Shown: piece by piece, positions 12,367 to 26,100 of the stretch
How positions within the stretch are numbered: position 1 is the first letter of the stretch
How the letters are laid out: every line of letters starts with the position of its first letter
Assembly: GCF_963576615.1 (NCBI RefSeq)
Contig: NC_088710.1
Span: forward strand, 20,579,114 to 20,643,113
DNA length: 64,000 nt
Direction of reading: 5' to 3'
Source: Watersipora subatra
Taxonomy: Eukaryota; Bryozoa; Gymnolaemata; Cheilostomatida; Watersiporidae
Program-made: the position numbers and the translations under genes
The notes under the pieces: generated by a model
The model's input: the letters and a program-made list of their open reading frames with translations, nothing else
Database searches by the model: none
What the model was told of the DNA's origin: nothing

Positions 12367-13539
12367 ATGCGAATTTACATTGCAACCAACATACATGGCA
12401 CACGATAAGTGCATTAACTATTAAAATTGAATATCAAAATAAAAACATCATTCAACACGCGTGTCTAGCAGGGGTCTAGCAAAAGCAAAACCGTCATTGG
12501 TCAGTAGGTATCTGAGCTTGAACGCTTTGCGTAGTAAACGATGTTAACAAATCAGTATATTATTTCATTCAGATAATATAGGGCGAAATGCATGCATCGT
12601 TGCAACAAACTAAAATGAAAAAATAGTAAAGTGCCCGAGATAGTATACTGTATTAATAGGGCGCGCGCTTTAGAACAAAAATGCGGCATTGCGGAGTTTT
12701 TTTTCCAGCTCATACTACAAGCGTGTTTTTAGCACATGATACAAAGTGCGACAGTCAGTTCTCTTATTCGTCCTTTCATGTTAAAACCCAGCCCTCTGAA
12801 GACCTGATAGCTTATTGGTTAGGTTTTAGCATGTTACGCCAATTGGCTTAGCGCTTAACTGTTTCTTGCGGAGCTACCCAAAATGGTAGCGATGTATAAA
12901 CAAAAATGATATTGGGTGGTAAATATTTCGGATACAACTTCTTTTGCATTGCTGTCATAAACAAAATCGCTAGTTTTACTGATTAAAATGTAAGCAATTA
13001 TTTCTTGATGATGGTGCTTTATATTCAATAATTGTAGCCAGCATAACGTTCAATCGTTACTGTGCAACTATGTGTTGACTGTTTTTCTTGCGAAATGTAT
13101 GCATCAGAATTCGTAGAGCCTTGAAAACCAGTTATACGTGAATTGCTTGTTTCGAATTCGCATGGTCGTACATTTAGAAGCTCAATGTCATTTTTTAAAT
13201 AAATTTGTTTTAATTTGTACAAACGACTCAAGGTTGATGTCGCTGAAAGTACTGAGTAATCTTCAGCAAATAATGTTTCAGATCTTTTTGGAACTCACAA
13301 TCCTTTCAACTACACATATAGTTTTGTGATCAGTTTTTTTAAATTTAGGTAGCATTTTGTTGTTATCAATAAATATTTGTTTTGAAGGTCTACAAACACA
13401 CTTGACAGTTATTAAACTATTTGATGATTTATTATTCTTCTACATCACTGTGGAATGTAAACAAAGTTTTGAAGAAAGCTCGTTAAAGTGGGCTGGGACA
13501 ACTCTCATTTTTGGCGTGTCTATGATACGTTTATGCAAC
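12367..13539. other. Gene-free spacer
   Basis: No exon, RNA gene or clear repeat is supported on either strand. The open frames here are short and overlap one another on both strands. Confidence 0.4.
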
Positions 13540-13870
13540 CAGCCCACTTGTGCTCTGCTGACACCAATGATATACAGTGGTGGCTGTATATCATTGCTGA
13601 CACCAACAGAGTGCGCTGAAACCAACGCTTCCTAAAATACAACCTGCTTGAACCAACAGGAGGGATCTAAAATTAACTTACTTGGGCTCTGCTGACATTA
13701 ACAGAGTGCGCTGAAACCAACACTTCCTAACATACCACCTGCTTGAACCAACAGGAGGGAGCTGAAACCAACTCATTTGTGCTTTGCTGAAACCAACAAA
13801 GTGCGCTGAAACCAACGCTTTTTAAAATACCACCTGCTGGAACCAACAGGAGGGAACTCAACTTTTTTGT
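13540..13870. repeat. Tandem repeat of roughly 95-110 bp, about three copies
   Basis: GTGCGCTGAAACCAAC recurs at about 13611, 13706 and 13800, each followed by CCTGCTTGAACCAACAGG or a close variant. Short internal inverted pairs (CCTG with CAGG) recur in each unit. A perfect 13-bp stem with a 6-nt loop (13565-13596, CAATGATATACAG and its complement) sits at the left edge. Confidence 0.75.
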
Positions 13871-14680
13871 AGCAACAATAATTCCTGAGTTATTTAATTA
13901 TTGCTGCAATCTTGTCTGAGCTTGATGCTATTTGTTTAATAATGATCAGAAGTAATATTTCTCCAACGGATAAACAATTTTGTTATAGTAATAATATTAT
14001 GTGTTTCTTTCAAAAGCCAAACACAAGCTGCCCTGTCTAACAAATTACGGCAGTATTTATATTGTATAAGCGGGCGGGTTAGAGCTTAACAATTATAGGT
14101 CAAACTGACCAATTACATCGCTTTGCTGACTGCCAACTTTGTAAGTTTTTCACAGTCGCAACAATTAAAAATTATTGCGTGACAACTAGCCATTCTGATA
14201 CAACTAATTAGGCTCCAACAAAAGTCCGTGTAAAATTACATATAATGTGTAAGGAGTTCATTTCCGATGGATTGATAAAAAGACAAGGCGACTGAGCTGT
14301 TATATATAAACTAAGGACTTGTAGGACAGAGGTTGGCCTAAAAAATGAGACAGATACCTTTAACCGAGATGTTTGAGCCATTTGTTTTTTACTATATTAT
14401 GTAATTTGTATTTACCTTTTTTTCAGTCTCAGCTTTTAATGACAAGTTTTTTATGATTCTCATTTTAGAACTTATATTCAGCTATTAAGGGGATTGATAA
14501 AAACGTCATTGTAGCTGGCTGTGATAATGCATTTCTATGGGCTATGAAGTCATTTCTAAATGTCAGCATTAAGAGAAAATGTTACTTCTTTCTTAATAGT
14601 ATTATACCAGTGTGAGATCCTCCAGAATAATCTGAAAACCTGAGCAACGGTCTCTAGAGGGAACGTTCTCACCCCCTACA

Positions 14681-17600
14681 ATGGATGTAGAAGCGCTAAC
14701 AAGCAGCATCAAACAACTTGTAATCAGCTCAGGAAAGTTTATGCAAGAATCAAACACCTTTGAACAAGCGGAGGAACGTATTATGCACTTGGAAGAAAAT
14801 GATGATCAATTTCACAAGTTAGTGCATTTGTGATGTAATTCTAAAGAATTAATTATCACTTTCTAATGAAGTGAAGGCTTTAGGGGTTGTAGCTACTACT
14901 AGAGATTGTAGCTATTACTAGGGGTTGTAGCTACTACTAGGGGCTGTAGCTACTACTAGGGGTTGTAGCTACTATTAGGGGTTGTAGCTACTACTAAGGA
15001 TTGTAGCTACTACTAGGGGTTGTAGCTATTACTAGGAGTTGTAGCTACTACTAGGGGTTTTAGCTACTACTAGGGGTTGTAGCTACTACTAGGGGTTGTA
15101 GCTATTACTAGGGATTGTAGCTACTATTAGGGGTCGTAGCTACTACTAGGGGTTGTAGCTACTACTAGGGGTTTTAGCTACTACTAGGGTTGTAGCTACT
15201 ACTAGGGGTTGTAGCTATTACTAGGAGTTGTAGCTACTACTAGGGGTTGTAGCTACTACTAAGGATTGTAGCTACTACTAGGGGTAGTAGCAACTACTAG
15301 GGTTGTAGCTACTACTAGGGGTTGTAGCTATTACTAGGAGTTGTAGCTACTACTAGGGGTTGTAGCTACTACTAAGGATTGTAGCTACTACTAGGGGTAG
15401 TAGCAACTACTAGGGTTGTAGCTACTACTAAGGGTTGTAGCTATTACTAGGAGTTGTAGCTACTACTAGGGGTTGTAGCTACTACTAAGGATTGTAGCTA
15501 CTACTAGGGGTAGTAGCAACTACTAGGGTTGTAGCTACTACTAGGGGTTGTAGCTATTACTAGGAGTTGTAGCTACTACTAGGGGTTGTAGCTACTACTA
15601 AGGATTGTAGCTACTACTAGGGGTTGTAGCTACTACTAGCTTTTATTTTCATTTGTTTGCATAGCTTAGTATTATCAGAAGTGAACAGGCTAGTAATGAA
15701 CAAAATTGCATTTTAAACATTAGTACAAGCTTATTTGCATATTAAAAATGTTATAAGAATTACATCAGAGAATGATTTGCCCATTTTGTAGTTGAAATCT
15801 TATGCAGTGCTATTGATTATGATGTTTAGGTATGAGCTAGTAAAGTTGTTAAAGCAGGAGATTGAAGACTGCGTTGGACCAATTGTGGATGAGGAGCTCA
15901 GTCGCTGTAATGAAGGCGGTCATGAGAACTCATTTGACCCTGACACTCTGGTATCTCGAATCACGGACAAAGTTACAAAGTCTCACGAGTTAGTATTTCA
16001 CCTGGACAATTTTTTTGTATTTTTGTTTTGTATTTGTGCTGCATTCTGCTCCATACTTTTTTGCAAATCTTAGTTGATTTATGGTTTTAACAGGTTTAAT
16101 GAACTTCATCGAGATATCACTAAGGCAGTCCACAAGTCTGTTGAAAAATTGGTACATAATTTTGATGAGCATTTTCGAGGAATCTCTGAAGATGATTCCC
16201 CTCCTGGCACACCTAAGCAACGAGATCCTTTGCAACTGAGGTAAACACCAGTATACCATAACTAGCTGTGCTACCCGGCGTTGCCCGGGTGTTAAAAATC
16301 AGCTTGTAAACAATGAGAGATAATGAGAGTTGCCTGCCACTTCCTATTAACTTGACACATGGCCAATTAAAAATTTGAGTAAGCTTACTAATAAGAGCTA
16401 CCGCTTCTCATGATGTTACGCCATCACTTTGCGCTATGACGGAAAGCGGTAGCATATTTGCACCAATGTAGCGACATATATCGCCTAATCAATCCATCCA
16501 TTGGACTGCTTAGGCATCGGACTGGCGAATTAGAGGGTCCGAGATCAAATCTTTTGCGATACAGATTCTTTCTTCCAAGCTATTAATTCACAGCTATGGC
16601 TGGATATACTGGAGGACAGATGACAGACAACAAACAACATTTTGAGATATATATATGTATATATGAATTAGCTATAATTATCTCCGGTAGTCATGTTATA
16701 GTTTGTCTGTTTTGCTGGTGGTCTGCGTCCTTGGTGGTCTATATTGTAGGTTCCTCATATTGAGGGTTATATACATGTATGTCATCAGTTGTTTTCATAT
16801 AGTGTTTATACCATAGGTGATCTTTATTGCTTGTGGCCCATATTTAAAGAGGTCAATATTGTAGGTAGAACATATCACGTTTGTACATTTTATGATAGTC
16901 CATATTACAAGTAGTACTTATGGTAGCTGGTTCATATCGCGACTGGCTCATATCACTGCTGGTTCTTATCGCGGCTGGCTCATATCACTGATGGTTCATA
17001 TCACGGCTGGTTCATATCATGGCTGGTTCGTGTCGCAGCTAGTTCATATTGCAGCTGGATCATATCGTTGCTTGTTCCTATACAACTAGATAATGACACT
17101 GCTGAATCATATCACTGCTGGATCATATCACAGCTAGATCGTATCGTATGCGGTCAATCGCAAGTTCTCATTTTATTCATCATAGTTCAACTATGTCTTG
17201 CCAGAATATTCTGTGAAGATTTATTCCTTGTTTATCCAGTGATGAAGAATCTAATTTGAGTGGCTCGTACAACCATGAAGGTTTTCTGTTTGTACCTTTG
17301 CAACAGCTACAAAAGTACATCGAGCAGCTAGACAAGAAGAACAACATCCAGGTAATAACCTACGGTATATCCTGCATTTGTACTAAAACTTAAGAAAGCA
17401 ACATCAGACTGACTTGAACTTTGAACTTGTCTCTTTGAACTTACTTCCACATACACCATAAATATTAATTAGCTACACTTAAACATTTGTACATCTAGAT
17501 GGTATATACTAATTACATACTTGGTACAAACTTCAAACGGAAACATGTGATCTAACTTATATATATATACAAAATATTCTTGTACAAACCTTATGAACAA

Positions 17601-20600
17601 GAATGTCTTTGTCACACAAAAATATGTGACAAACACATTTTTGTGCGCTAAAATTATCTCCCCCTATTCTTACATGATTTGCTAATGAGTGTATTGAATT
17701 TTATTTTTATCAAGTGAGACAATTGCGAAAAATACATAAAAATCATTGAAGAAAGCTCCAAGCGCACAATAGCTTGGTTAATTAAGCTGCATAGCCCAGT
17801 TGGCAGGCAGTGAGCAGGCTGGGGCAGGCTGAGGCTCTCACGGATGAAAAATCACTGCAATTTTAAGGAAAAAGTAAAAAGGCAGACTACTCCAGTGTCG
17901 ACAGGAAGTACACTTCAAAACCGTCCTAAATAGATCAGCATTTTTTATTCATCAGATGTCAGCAGGTAGCAGATTCCTTGCTTCTGAGGCTTGGTATGAA
18001 AGCTGGCGATGTCCAGATTTTTTCATGCCTTCATACAGTATACCAATTTAGAATGAACTAAAGCATTATACATCAAAATATGAATCGACATGAGCATAAA
18101 TTTTGATGCATGAGAAATAATCTGCATAATCAAGTTTTACAAAGTATGATTTCATACCAGCACAGCTCACTTCCATTTTTCTATTTATCTTTGATGCTGG
18201 TTATAAATTTTTACAAACCTTTACTGCAATACCTCCGTTTCTAACAGTACTCATCTGATTTGGATATAGTCAAAACTCCCATTAATATTTGCTTAACGAC
18301 CCACTTAACTTTTTGGATGTCTCGACTAATATGAATATTTACTGTGGCTTAGTAATAACATTTGTTGTTATAGGGATATCCGAGCTTAATTGAAATGGTA
18401 TTACATAGCAACATACTGCTTTATTCAAAAACCAATACATTTATTAAAATTTCGCCCCTTCAAAAGTGTCCTTAAAGATTCGTCTTATTTTTAATTTGTG
18501 AAACTTGCTGTCTCTTCAGACTCGACGGGCAGCTTTGAAATCGCTGACCCACATGTCTCTGAATGATGTTTTGGCAAATGATGAAAGTTACCAGAGAGTT
18601 TGGCCGTATCTGGAGAGAGGAATTGTGGATGCGTTGAGTGAGGATGAAGATCAGATTCTACAGGTGATGATAACTCTTAATTGTAGCTTAATATTTCATA
18701 ATGCATAGACCACAAAATGGTTTGGAGGCATCATAGAAATGCAGATGTAAACCACAACTACAGGTCTCTGTAATTCTAGTATTATTTGTAGCAGCAAAAA
18801 GCGTTGACTTTCTGTCTGACTTTCTGAAGGTGGTTAATAGTAAGCTTGCTATCGGTTGAATTTCCAGAAAATTGCATTTCGAAGGAAAGACATCCCCAAT
18901 AGCCAGTGCCCTAATCTATATTATATTAAAACTTAACAATTTAAATTATGTATGAAATCATGTTAGGATACTCCCAAAATATGCAACATGGATTTTCTAT
19001 TTTAAAAATAAGATTCTTTTGTTTATCTATTTTAGTCGATTTGAATTACATTAAAAATCTAGAGTTCTTCATAAACTCTACTTTAGTGATTGGAACTTTG
19101 GAATCTAGCCATTTAGAAGGCCAAGATGCTGTTTTTTGTTCTTTTGACCTGGTTTATTTTGGTTTTTTTTCACAGCAATATACTATTATAATTTTTAATG
19201 TTTCGGATATCAGTTTGTTTCTTTAATAAAATATTGCCACAGAGTTTAGCCGCATAAGATACGCCTGACATCTGATTAAATTAAAAATAACAAACGAAAT
19301 GAGATATTCTAGTACATTTTAAATCCAAACATTGCAGGATGGCTTTATGTTAGTTTTTTGCAATTAAAACTGCCAGCTGCTAGTTTCAAAGAGCGAAATC
19401 TTTTGTTTGCAGAAAAAGGCACTCTCCTTTATTAGTCGAGGTTTTTCATCAAGCCAAGGGAATCATCGAGAGTTGTATGGGACACTCACCGCCTTCCTTT
19501 ATGAGTACTTTGCTGACAACACTCGACAGCGTGTTATGAAGGTGAAAAATGGACTGGATGCCACCAGGCAGGAACTATCCACAGTACTACAAGCTGTGAG
19601 TGAAATTCAAATCTATTGACTAACTAAACTTTTATATTATTTTGGTGTCATCAGGCTACCCTTGTCACATGTCACACTTTCTGATGTCAGGTTACGTGTC
19701 ATACCTTTGTAATGAATCATCTACTGTGACCTTGTATGAAGTCATTCTCGTCTCTCCATCGCTCATGTAACATGACTTGCTCTTATTGACGCTTTATATA
19801 ATGTTTACCTGTCAAGTTATGTCGCAACTGCCTATTGTCAACCTGTCTAATAATGTCACAACTGCCAACTGGCACCCTTTTTAATGTCAACTTTCTTGCG
19901 CCTGTCTAGTGCTAGATTGTTTCATGGCACACCGACTAAGGCCAGCTTGTCTTGTGTCACTCTGTAGAGTGTAGAGTGTCATCTTGTTTTATGGAAACTG
20001 TCTACTGTGACACTACTTAGTTTCATGATGTCTTGTCAGGTGTCAGGCTGGTCAATGTCACACTAAATCATCCCATCAATACTGAAGTTTGTCATAGCTT
20101 GAGGCATGCAAACTTACACCCATTAGCTAAACAGAATATTTAATGAACGCTATGAAAAGAAAAAAGACAACAAAAAACAACAAGTCCTTCAATAAAATTT
20201 CAAATGGTTTTAGAGCTGCTTTGAAGCAGTACTCGCTGGACTCTCTGAAATAGATTTGTTCTGATTTATTTTGCTTCCATGTTTTCCATGACTATCCACC
20301 TTTTCTTCATTAACAAACTCATCTGTTAACTCGGGCTCTGCACCTCGAATAACCATGCTACTGCGCATATGGGCCTTTATTGCACCTTACTTTTTCTATC
20401 ATTTGGTTATGCTGTGATTTAGCGTAAAAACAAACAAACAAAGTTGCACTTTTAGATTTTAAAACTATGAAAAAATTAACTTGTTTGTGCTACTTCAGTT
20501 TTTAGCAATGTTCTCTCGCAAGCTGCAGACGATTGTTTTGTAGAACTCGTCAACTTCCAAAATCATCATTGACAAGGCTGCCAGCCTTCTGGTTGTTAAT

Positions 20601-23045
20601 ACTTTCTACTAAAGCTGATTTGCTGTGTAGTAATGAGAAATGAAAAATGAAAACCTAGTTAAATAAATTTGTAACTTTCACATGATTTTAATTGCATAGT
20701 TTTTTTTATGAGACAAATGCCAGCAGTTATATATATAGTTATATATATATACACTATATAGATTACTCCAATATGTGTATCAGTATTTTTCAGTCTATTA
20801 GAAGCCCATTTCAGTCATTTTCTTTGTTAAAGCTTATAGCCAGGGTAGACAGGCTGGCTCTATATCGCTTTTCTGCATATAACTAAATTTACACAGGCTA
20901 TCTTCCTGTTAAACACAATGCCTGCAAATCCAAATGTATTTGTTTCTCCACGTGTTCACAATTCATTTCGTTGTTATCTCTTGGTTCAAGCTGAGCTTAA
21001 ATATTGAAACGAATAAAAAGCCAGTTAAATAATTATAATCCAGCATCAGCCATTAAATCATGTAGTATTGATAAATTATTACGCATAAACTCTATTTACA
21101 TTATAGTCCATTGCAATGTTAAACCAATACAATGGGGTTGGCTAACTTCTTAAACCATCTTTATGGTAAGTCCATGATCATTGCCTCAAGATGTACAGCA
21201 AACAATGCAGTCTGACTGCAATGGAGGATAGCTCTGAAAATAGACTAGCAAGAGATTTGAGGTTATGTAGGATTTGGGTTTATCAAAAAAAGCAGACAAC
21301 TCTGACAGTAAACTTGCAGGCAATGTTAGATTAGGATTCGTGCGGAAGACAACTCTGAAAATAGCTGGAAGACGCGCTTCCATATTTTTTTGCTGCTAAT
21401 CCGTAGCTTAATTTCTTTGTAACAAGAGCTCAGGTGCAAAGTCTGCTCCTTTTGATTTGATAAGTATGTTTAATTCATTTGTAACCCGGTGGGTTATTGG
21501 CATATATTTTCTTCTCTAACGATCAACCTCAGTGATTTGCTTCAAAATATAGGTATATGATAGCCTTTTCTCTACACTCACAATCAATCATGCAGATTGT
21601 TAATATAATGAGCTACTACACTTGTCCTACTGCTGACCTTGAGAGTTATTCCTCTTGTTTTCTATCTTATCAGCAACTTCTCTCTTTTCCTTTGGACATG
21701 TTTAGATGTGATAGAACCTTAGGAAGAGAGCTGACTCTAACCGCTGGATGGCTGACCTAATTAGAAGTTATTAATATGTTTAAAAAGCATCAAATAACCT
21801 CAAAAACTATCTCTGCTGACTATTATGTCATAACAACAAACAACAGCAGCTTCGACAGCAGATTAATGTAAAGACAAGCTAAATGATAGCTACCACTATT
21901 ATTCAGTTTATAATTAAAATTGAAGCATAAATGATTATCGTTACTATTTTTCTTTACAATCATTAGCCATTTTGAACGATAGCATTCGTAATTGATGAAT
22001 GAGAAATAGTTCATATATATTTGATTTGTCGAAATGAGTGGTTCCCATCGGACAGGTTGCAATTTTCATTGAACTATCATAGCCGAGTTATCCAATAAGA
22101 GACTGTATCTCATTTTATATCAAAGTTATAGCCAAGTTATCAAATAAGAAACTGTATTTCATCTAATATCAAAGTTATAACCAAGTTATCCAATAAGAAA
22201 CTGTATCTCATCTTATATTAAAGTTATAACCAAGTTATCCAATAAGAAACTGTATTTCATCTTATATTATATTAAAGTCATAGCTGAGTTATCAAATACA
22301 AAACTGTGTCTCATCTTATGTCAAGGTTAAACCTCTAATTTGTTAACAGAATTGATAAGAGTATAGTCAATATGACAGCTATCAACCAATCCGAACCAAG
22401 TAATAAGTAAATATCTGTCTCTACTTATATTGTATTGCATTTCTTACTAGCCACTTGCCGTCATATTTGTGTTTCATCACCATTTTAGCTCTCATTTCCA
22501 CTTGCATATTTAATAAACAACAGAATAATATTAGCAGACTATGTTTGTTTCAAGCGTGTTGCTCTATTTTGCTCTCCGTAGTTCCGACTGATGAATGACT
22601 TTCAAAAGCACATTCCCAACTACTGGGTGCGCTACCAGACACGCTTTCTGAATGACGTACTAGAAAAGACGGTGATGCTGGTATCTGTTGGTGGAAGAGG
22701 AGGGATGGAAATACAACCTTTCCTTAATGTCACTCCTGTACATCTGCTAGCACTTGTGGACCCAATAGCGGAGTGGTTCACCAGATGGACAGTGAGTTGC
22801 CCTTTACCTATTACATAATTGTTTTTGTTAGAAAATTGTGTTTAGAGCTATTACACTGGGCTGACATTGCGAAAGGTTCAAAGTAATTGCGTGATGTCCA
22901 TGTTGTGGTGTTTGCCATCATGGTTATTTTAGTTTCAAAAACTTAAAAATGGAGTGTAGACGTTTGCGTTTAGTTATACATGTTGTAAATGCAACTGTTG
23001 ATGCAATAATAGTCTGCAACTATCGTTTCAAAAATGTTCGTCCCT

Positions 23046-23106
<61 letters not shown>

Positions 23107-26100
23107 AGAGACTCACTGATTATTGCAGTGGTATAAAGGCGATAATAACGCTCTACTTGGCTAAGAGATTGATTTTTGATTACCGTGGCTGCTGTAAGTC
23201 AGTGTCGTATAGGGACACTGCTGTAAGTATGCTAGGCTTAGGAAAGACATGACGCATATGCACGCGACCATGACATCCGTATTATTGAAACTGGAAATGT
23301 ATAGCTTGGTGAAACGTTTCCAACGCAGAACCAATGCGAGCCATACAGGTATCAGACAATGTCTCTGCTGAATAATAATTGTTTTATATTGTATGTTAAA
23401 AATATATGTACAAACAGTTACCAATTTTGTTTTAGGCAAACAAGTAAAGATAGAATCATAGATAGTTAAAGAGAGATTTGTAATCATGATATTGCATGTT
23501 GCAAAAACATTGCTCTTATAATGACAAAACCATAACTATTGGCAGCTTGTTGTGTTCCATTCCTGGCCGTATTGTTCAGCCCAACTAAAAATGCCAGCCT
23601 ATTCTCATGCACAATACTGTGCAAATGGTTGCTCTACTAGAAAAAAAAACCACCAGAGAAAAAAACTAAGGAACGCCCATGTATCAGCACAAAAACTCTA
23701 AATTTTGCGCGTGTATGACTTGTTTCATAAAAATGCATTTCACAAAATGTACAAGAAGAAGCTCATATGTCTGGGTATTAATACAGCTTGTGGAGTTGAC
23801 CGCTTTACCTACCATGCATACAAATTTAATATAAATTCTAGTAGCTAACAAAAAACAGTCTTTGTGATGTTCCGCATAAACATTGCGTGAAACCTATTGC
23901 TATACACATAGTTAAGATAAGCTTCAAAACTACATGAAGGAAAGACACCCCTTTACGGGCGTATGTGAACAACAACCATAAAAACGTAAATAGCCCGTGA
24001 CATGCATAGATTCTAATTTGTCCCAAATAAGCCAGGCGTTGAATTCAGCTATTAATCATGATGATCTCCCATTATCTGTAGTGATAGTGTCAGGTGTTCA
24101 TACTAAATGATTGATACCACTTTCACAGCATGGCTCCTACAGTCGTCTGCCCCTGTTTGAGGTCATGAAGCGACAGCATGGGTTCTTGGAGAGTCTCGTG
24201 AAAAGTATCCTCGAGTTTGTAGAGTCTCGACGTGTACCCTTTGACCTCATCAGTGAGGCATCGGAGAGCGTGGCAAGTCAGCGAGGAACAGTTGGTACGT
24301 GTTAAGGTCATTGATCACTCGTAGGCTTTGTGAGACCAAATAGGTTGGGTGTAGAATATTTATTCTGTTTTATTTTTCATTTCAAAACTACATTACTTGA
24401 TATGCATGGAATCACTTTATGGTACTGCATAAACATAGTCCATACCAGGGAACCGTGAGAAGACAACTCCGCTAGTTTAAATAGGTATTGTATACTACAA
24501 AGCTTGGCTTGAAGGAGATTTTATAGGCTAACTTGTACAAAGTGACAGCACTTATATACATGGGATAAAAGTAGCTTGGTAGTTAGTTATATGTCGTCTG
24601 CTTGTTTAACAGGATCCCACCAGCAGAGATTCACCTACACTGGTCTAGAGCTGGAGTACTTCTACTTTGTACATGCCATCAACATTGTGGGCCGTATTCT
24701 TATCTATAAACAGGGTCTCGAACTGTTTCCTGTTAAAATCGAAGGCTACAAAGGTGAGCTTCTAACATCAAGCAGTGACATTCTATCAACCTACAGTGTT
24801 CATGTTAATATCTAATATATAATGACTCCTTCATGCTAATATTCTGCATGTCGGAATCAAGATAGCTTTGGGAGTTTCGAAAAAGATGAATTTTGTGTTT
24901 TCCTTTCACCATGAATACTGTAAAACATCTAAATGAACGCCACCTCTATTTGACCACCACTATTTGACCACCACTATTTGACCACCACTACACTACTACA
25001 GGAGAAGAGTTGAAAAATAGAGCGTCACCCTTTAATTGAACGCCACCTCCATATGACCACCTCTATGACATTCTTTGATCTGTACAAACCCATAGTGGCA
25101 AGTGATCAGTAGAAGTGTCCACAAAATCGTATTAATAAGGACTTGGTTACATCAATAACAATTCTTTAGTTGTTTATGCTTGTATTGAAGTCCGTTTTTC
25201 AACGCCAAAGCTTTTCGGTTTTTGTCATTAAAACTTTGAAGACAGCACCGTAAAAATAATTAATAACTGTATCAGATTGGTAGCGGTTCCTTGTTTAACG
25301 CAATCTTGATACATCAAAATATAGGAAAAACGGTTCACATTTACGATGGTATATGGAACGACTAGTTTTAGGCTTAAAGTTTGTCATTATTCGTGCGAAA
25401 TGCAACGTTTGAAAGATTTGCTCAGCCAAAAAAATGGTTTGGACACTAATATCGACTAGTTCAGCAGTGCAGAAGAGTAGTTGAAATCAAAAGACATTGT
25501 GGAAGGTATTGAACAGCCAGAAGAAGATAAAATCGTTTCAAAGGAAAGCAACAATCAGAACGCAACTGTCCGAGCAAATGATGCAAATATTTTTGTTTAA
25601 AAATGTTAACTTTTGTTTTTGCATGTATTGTAAGTATGGTTTGTTTATGTCACTTGTTCTTAAATATTTGTTTGTAGCATTTAATAGATTATTATATAAC
25701 TTTTAAATTTGTAGATTTATAGCATAATATTTGGTAGCATCATTGCGTTTATATAAAGCTTATGATGGATCGGCGCTCATAGCTCCTCTTCTATTGCACA
25801 TGAAAAGCTAGTTTTAGCTCCAAACTGTAGAAAACATATCGATAAGTGCCATGAGTTTTTTTATAGAACATTGTTAAATACAGTTATGAAATATAAATAT
25901 GCCTTCAAATTTAGACTGGAAGAAAAAGTTGAAAGCAATAAATTACAAATCAAGGCCACAGGCTATAATATCATTGCTGGTTAATTGCAAGCAATAGATA
26001 TCAACTGGTAGAGATATTTGTCGGACACCCAATGCATATTTATTTAGAGATCTACAAGAATTTGGAGGTAAGTTAGCAGATTTTTTGCATCTAAAAGAGT

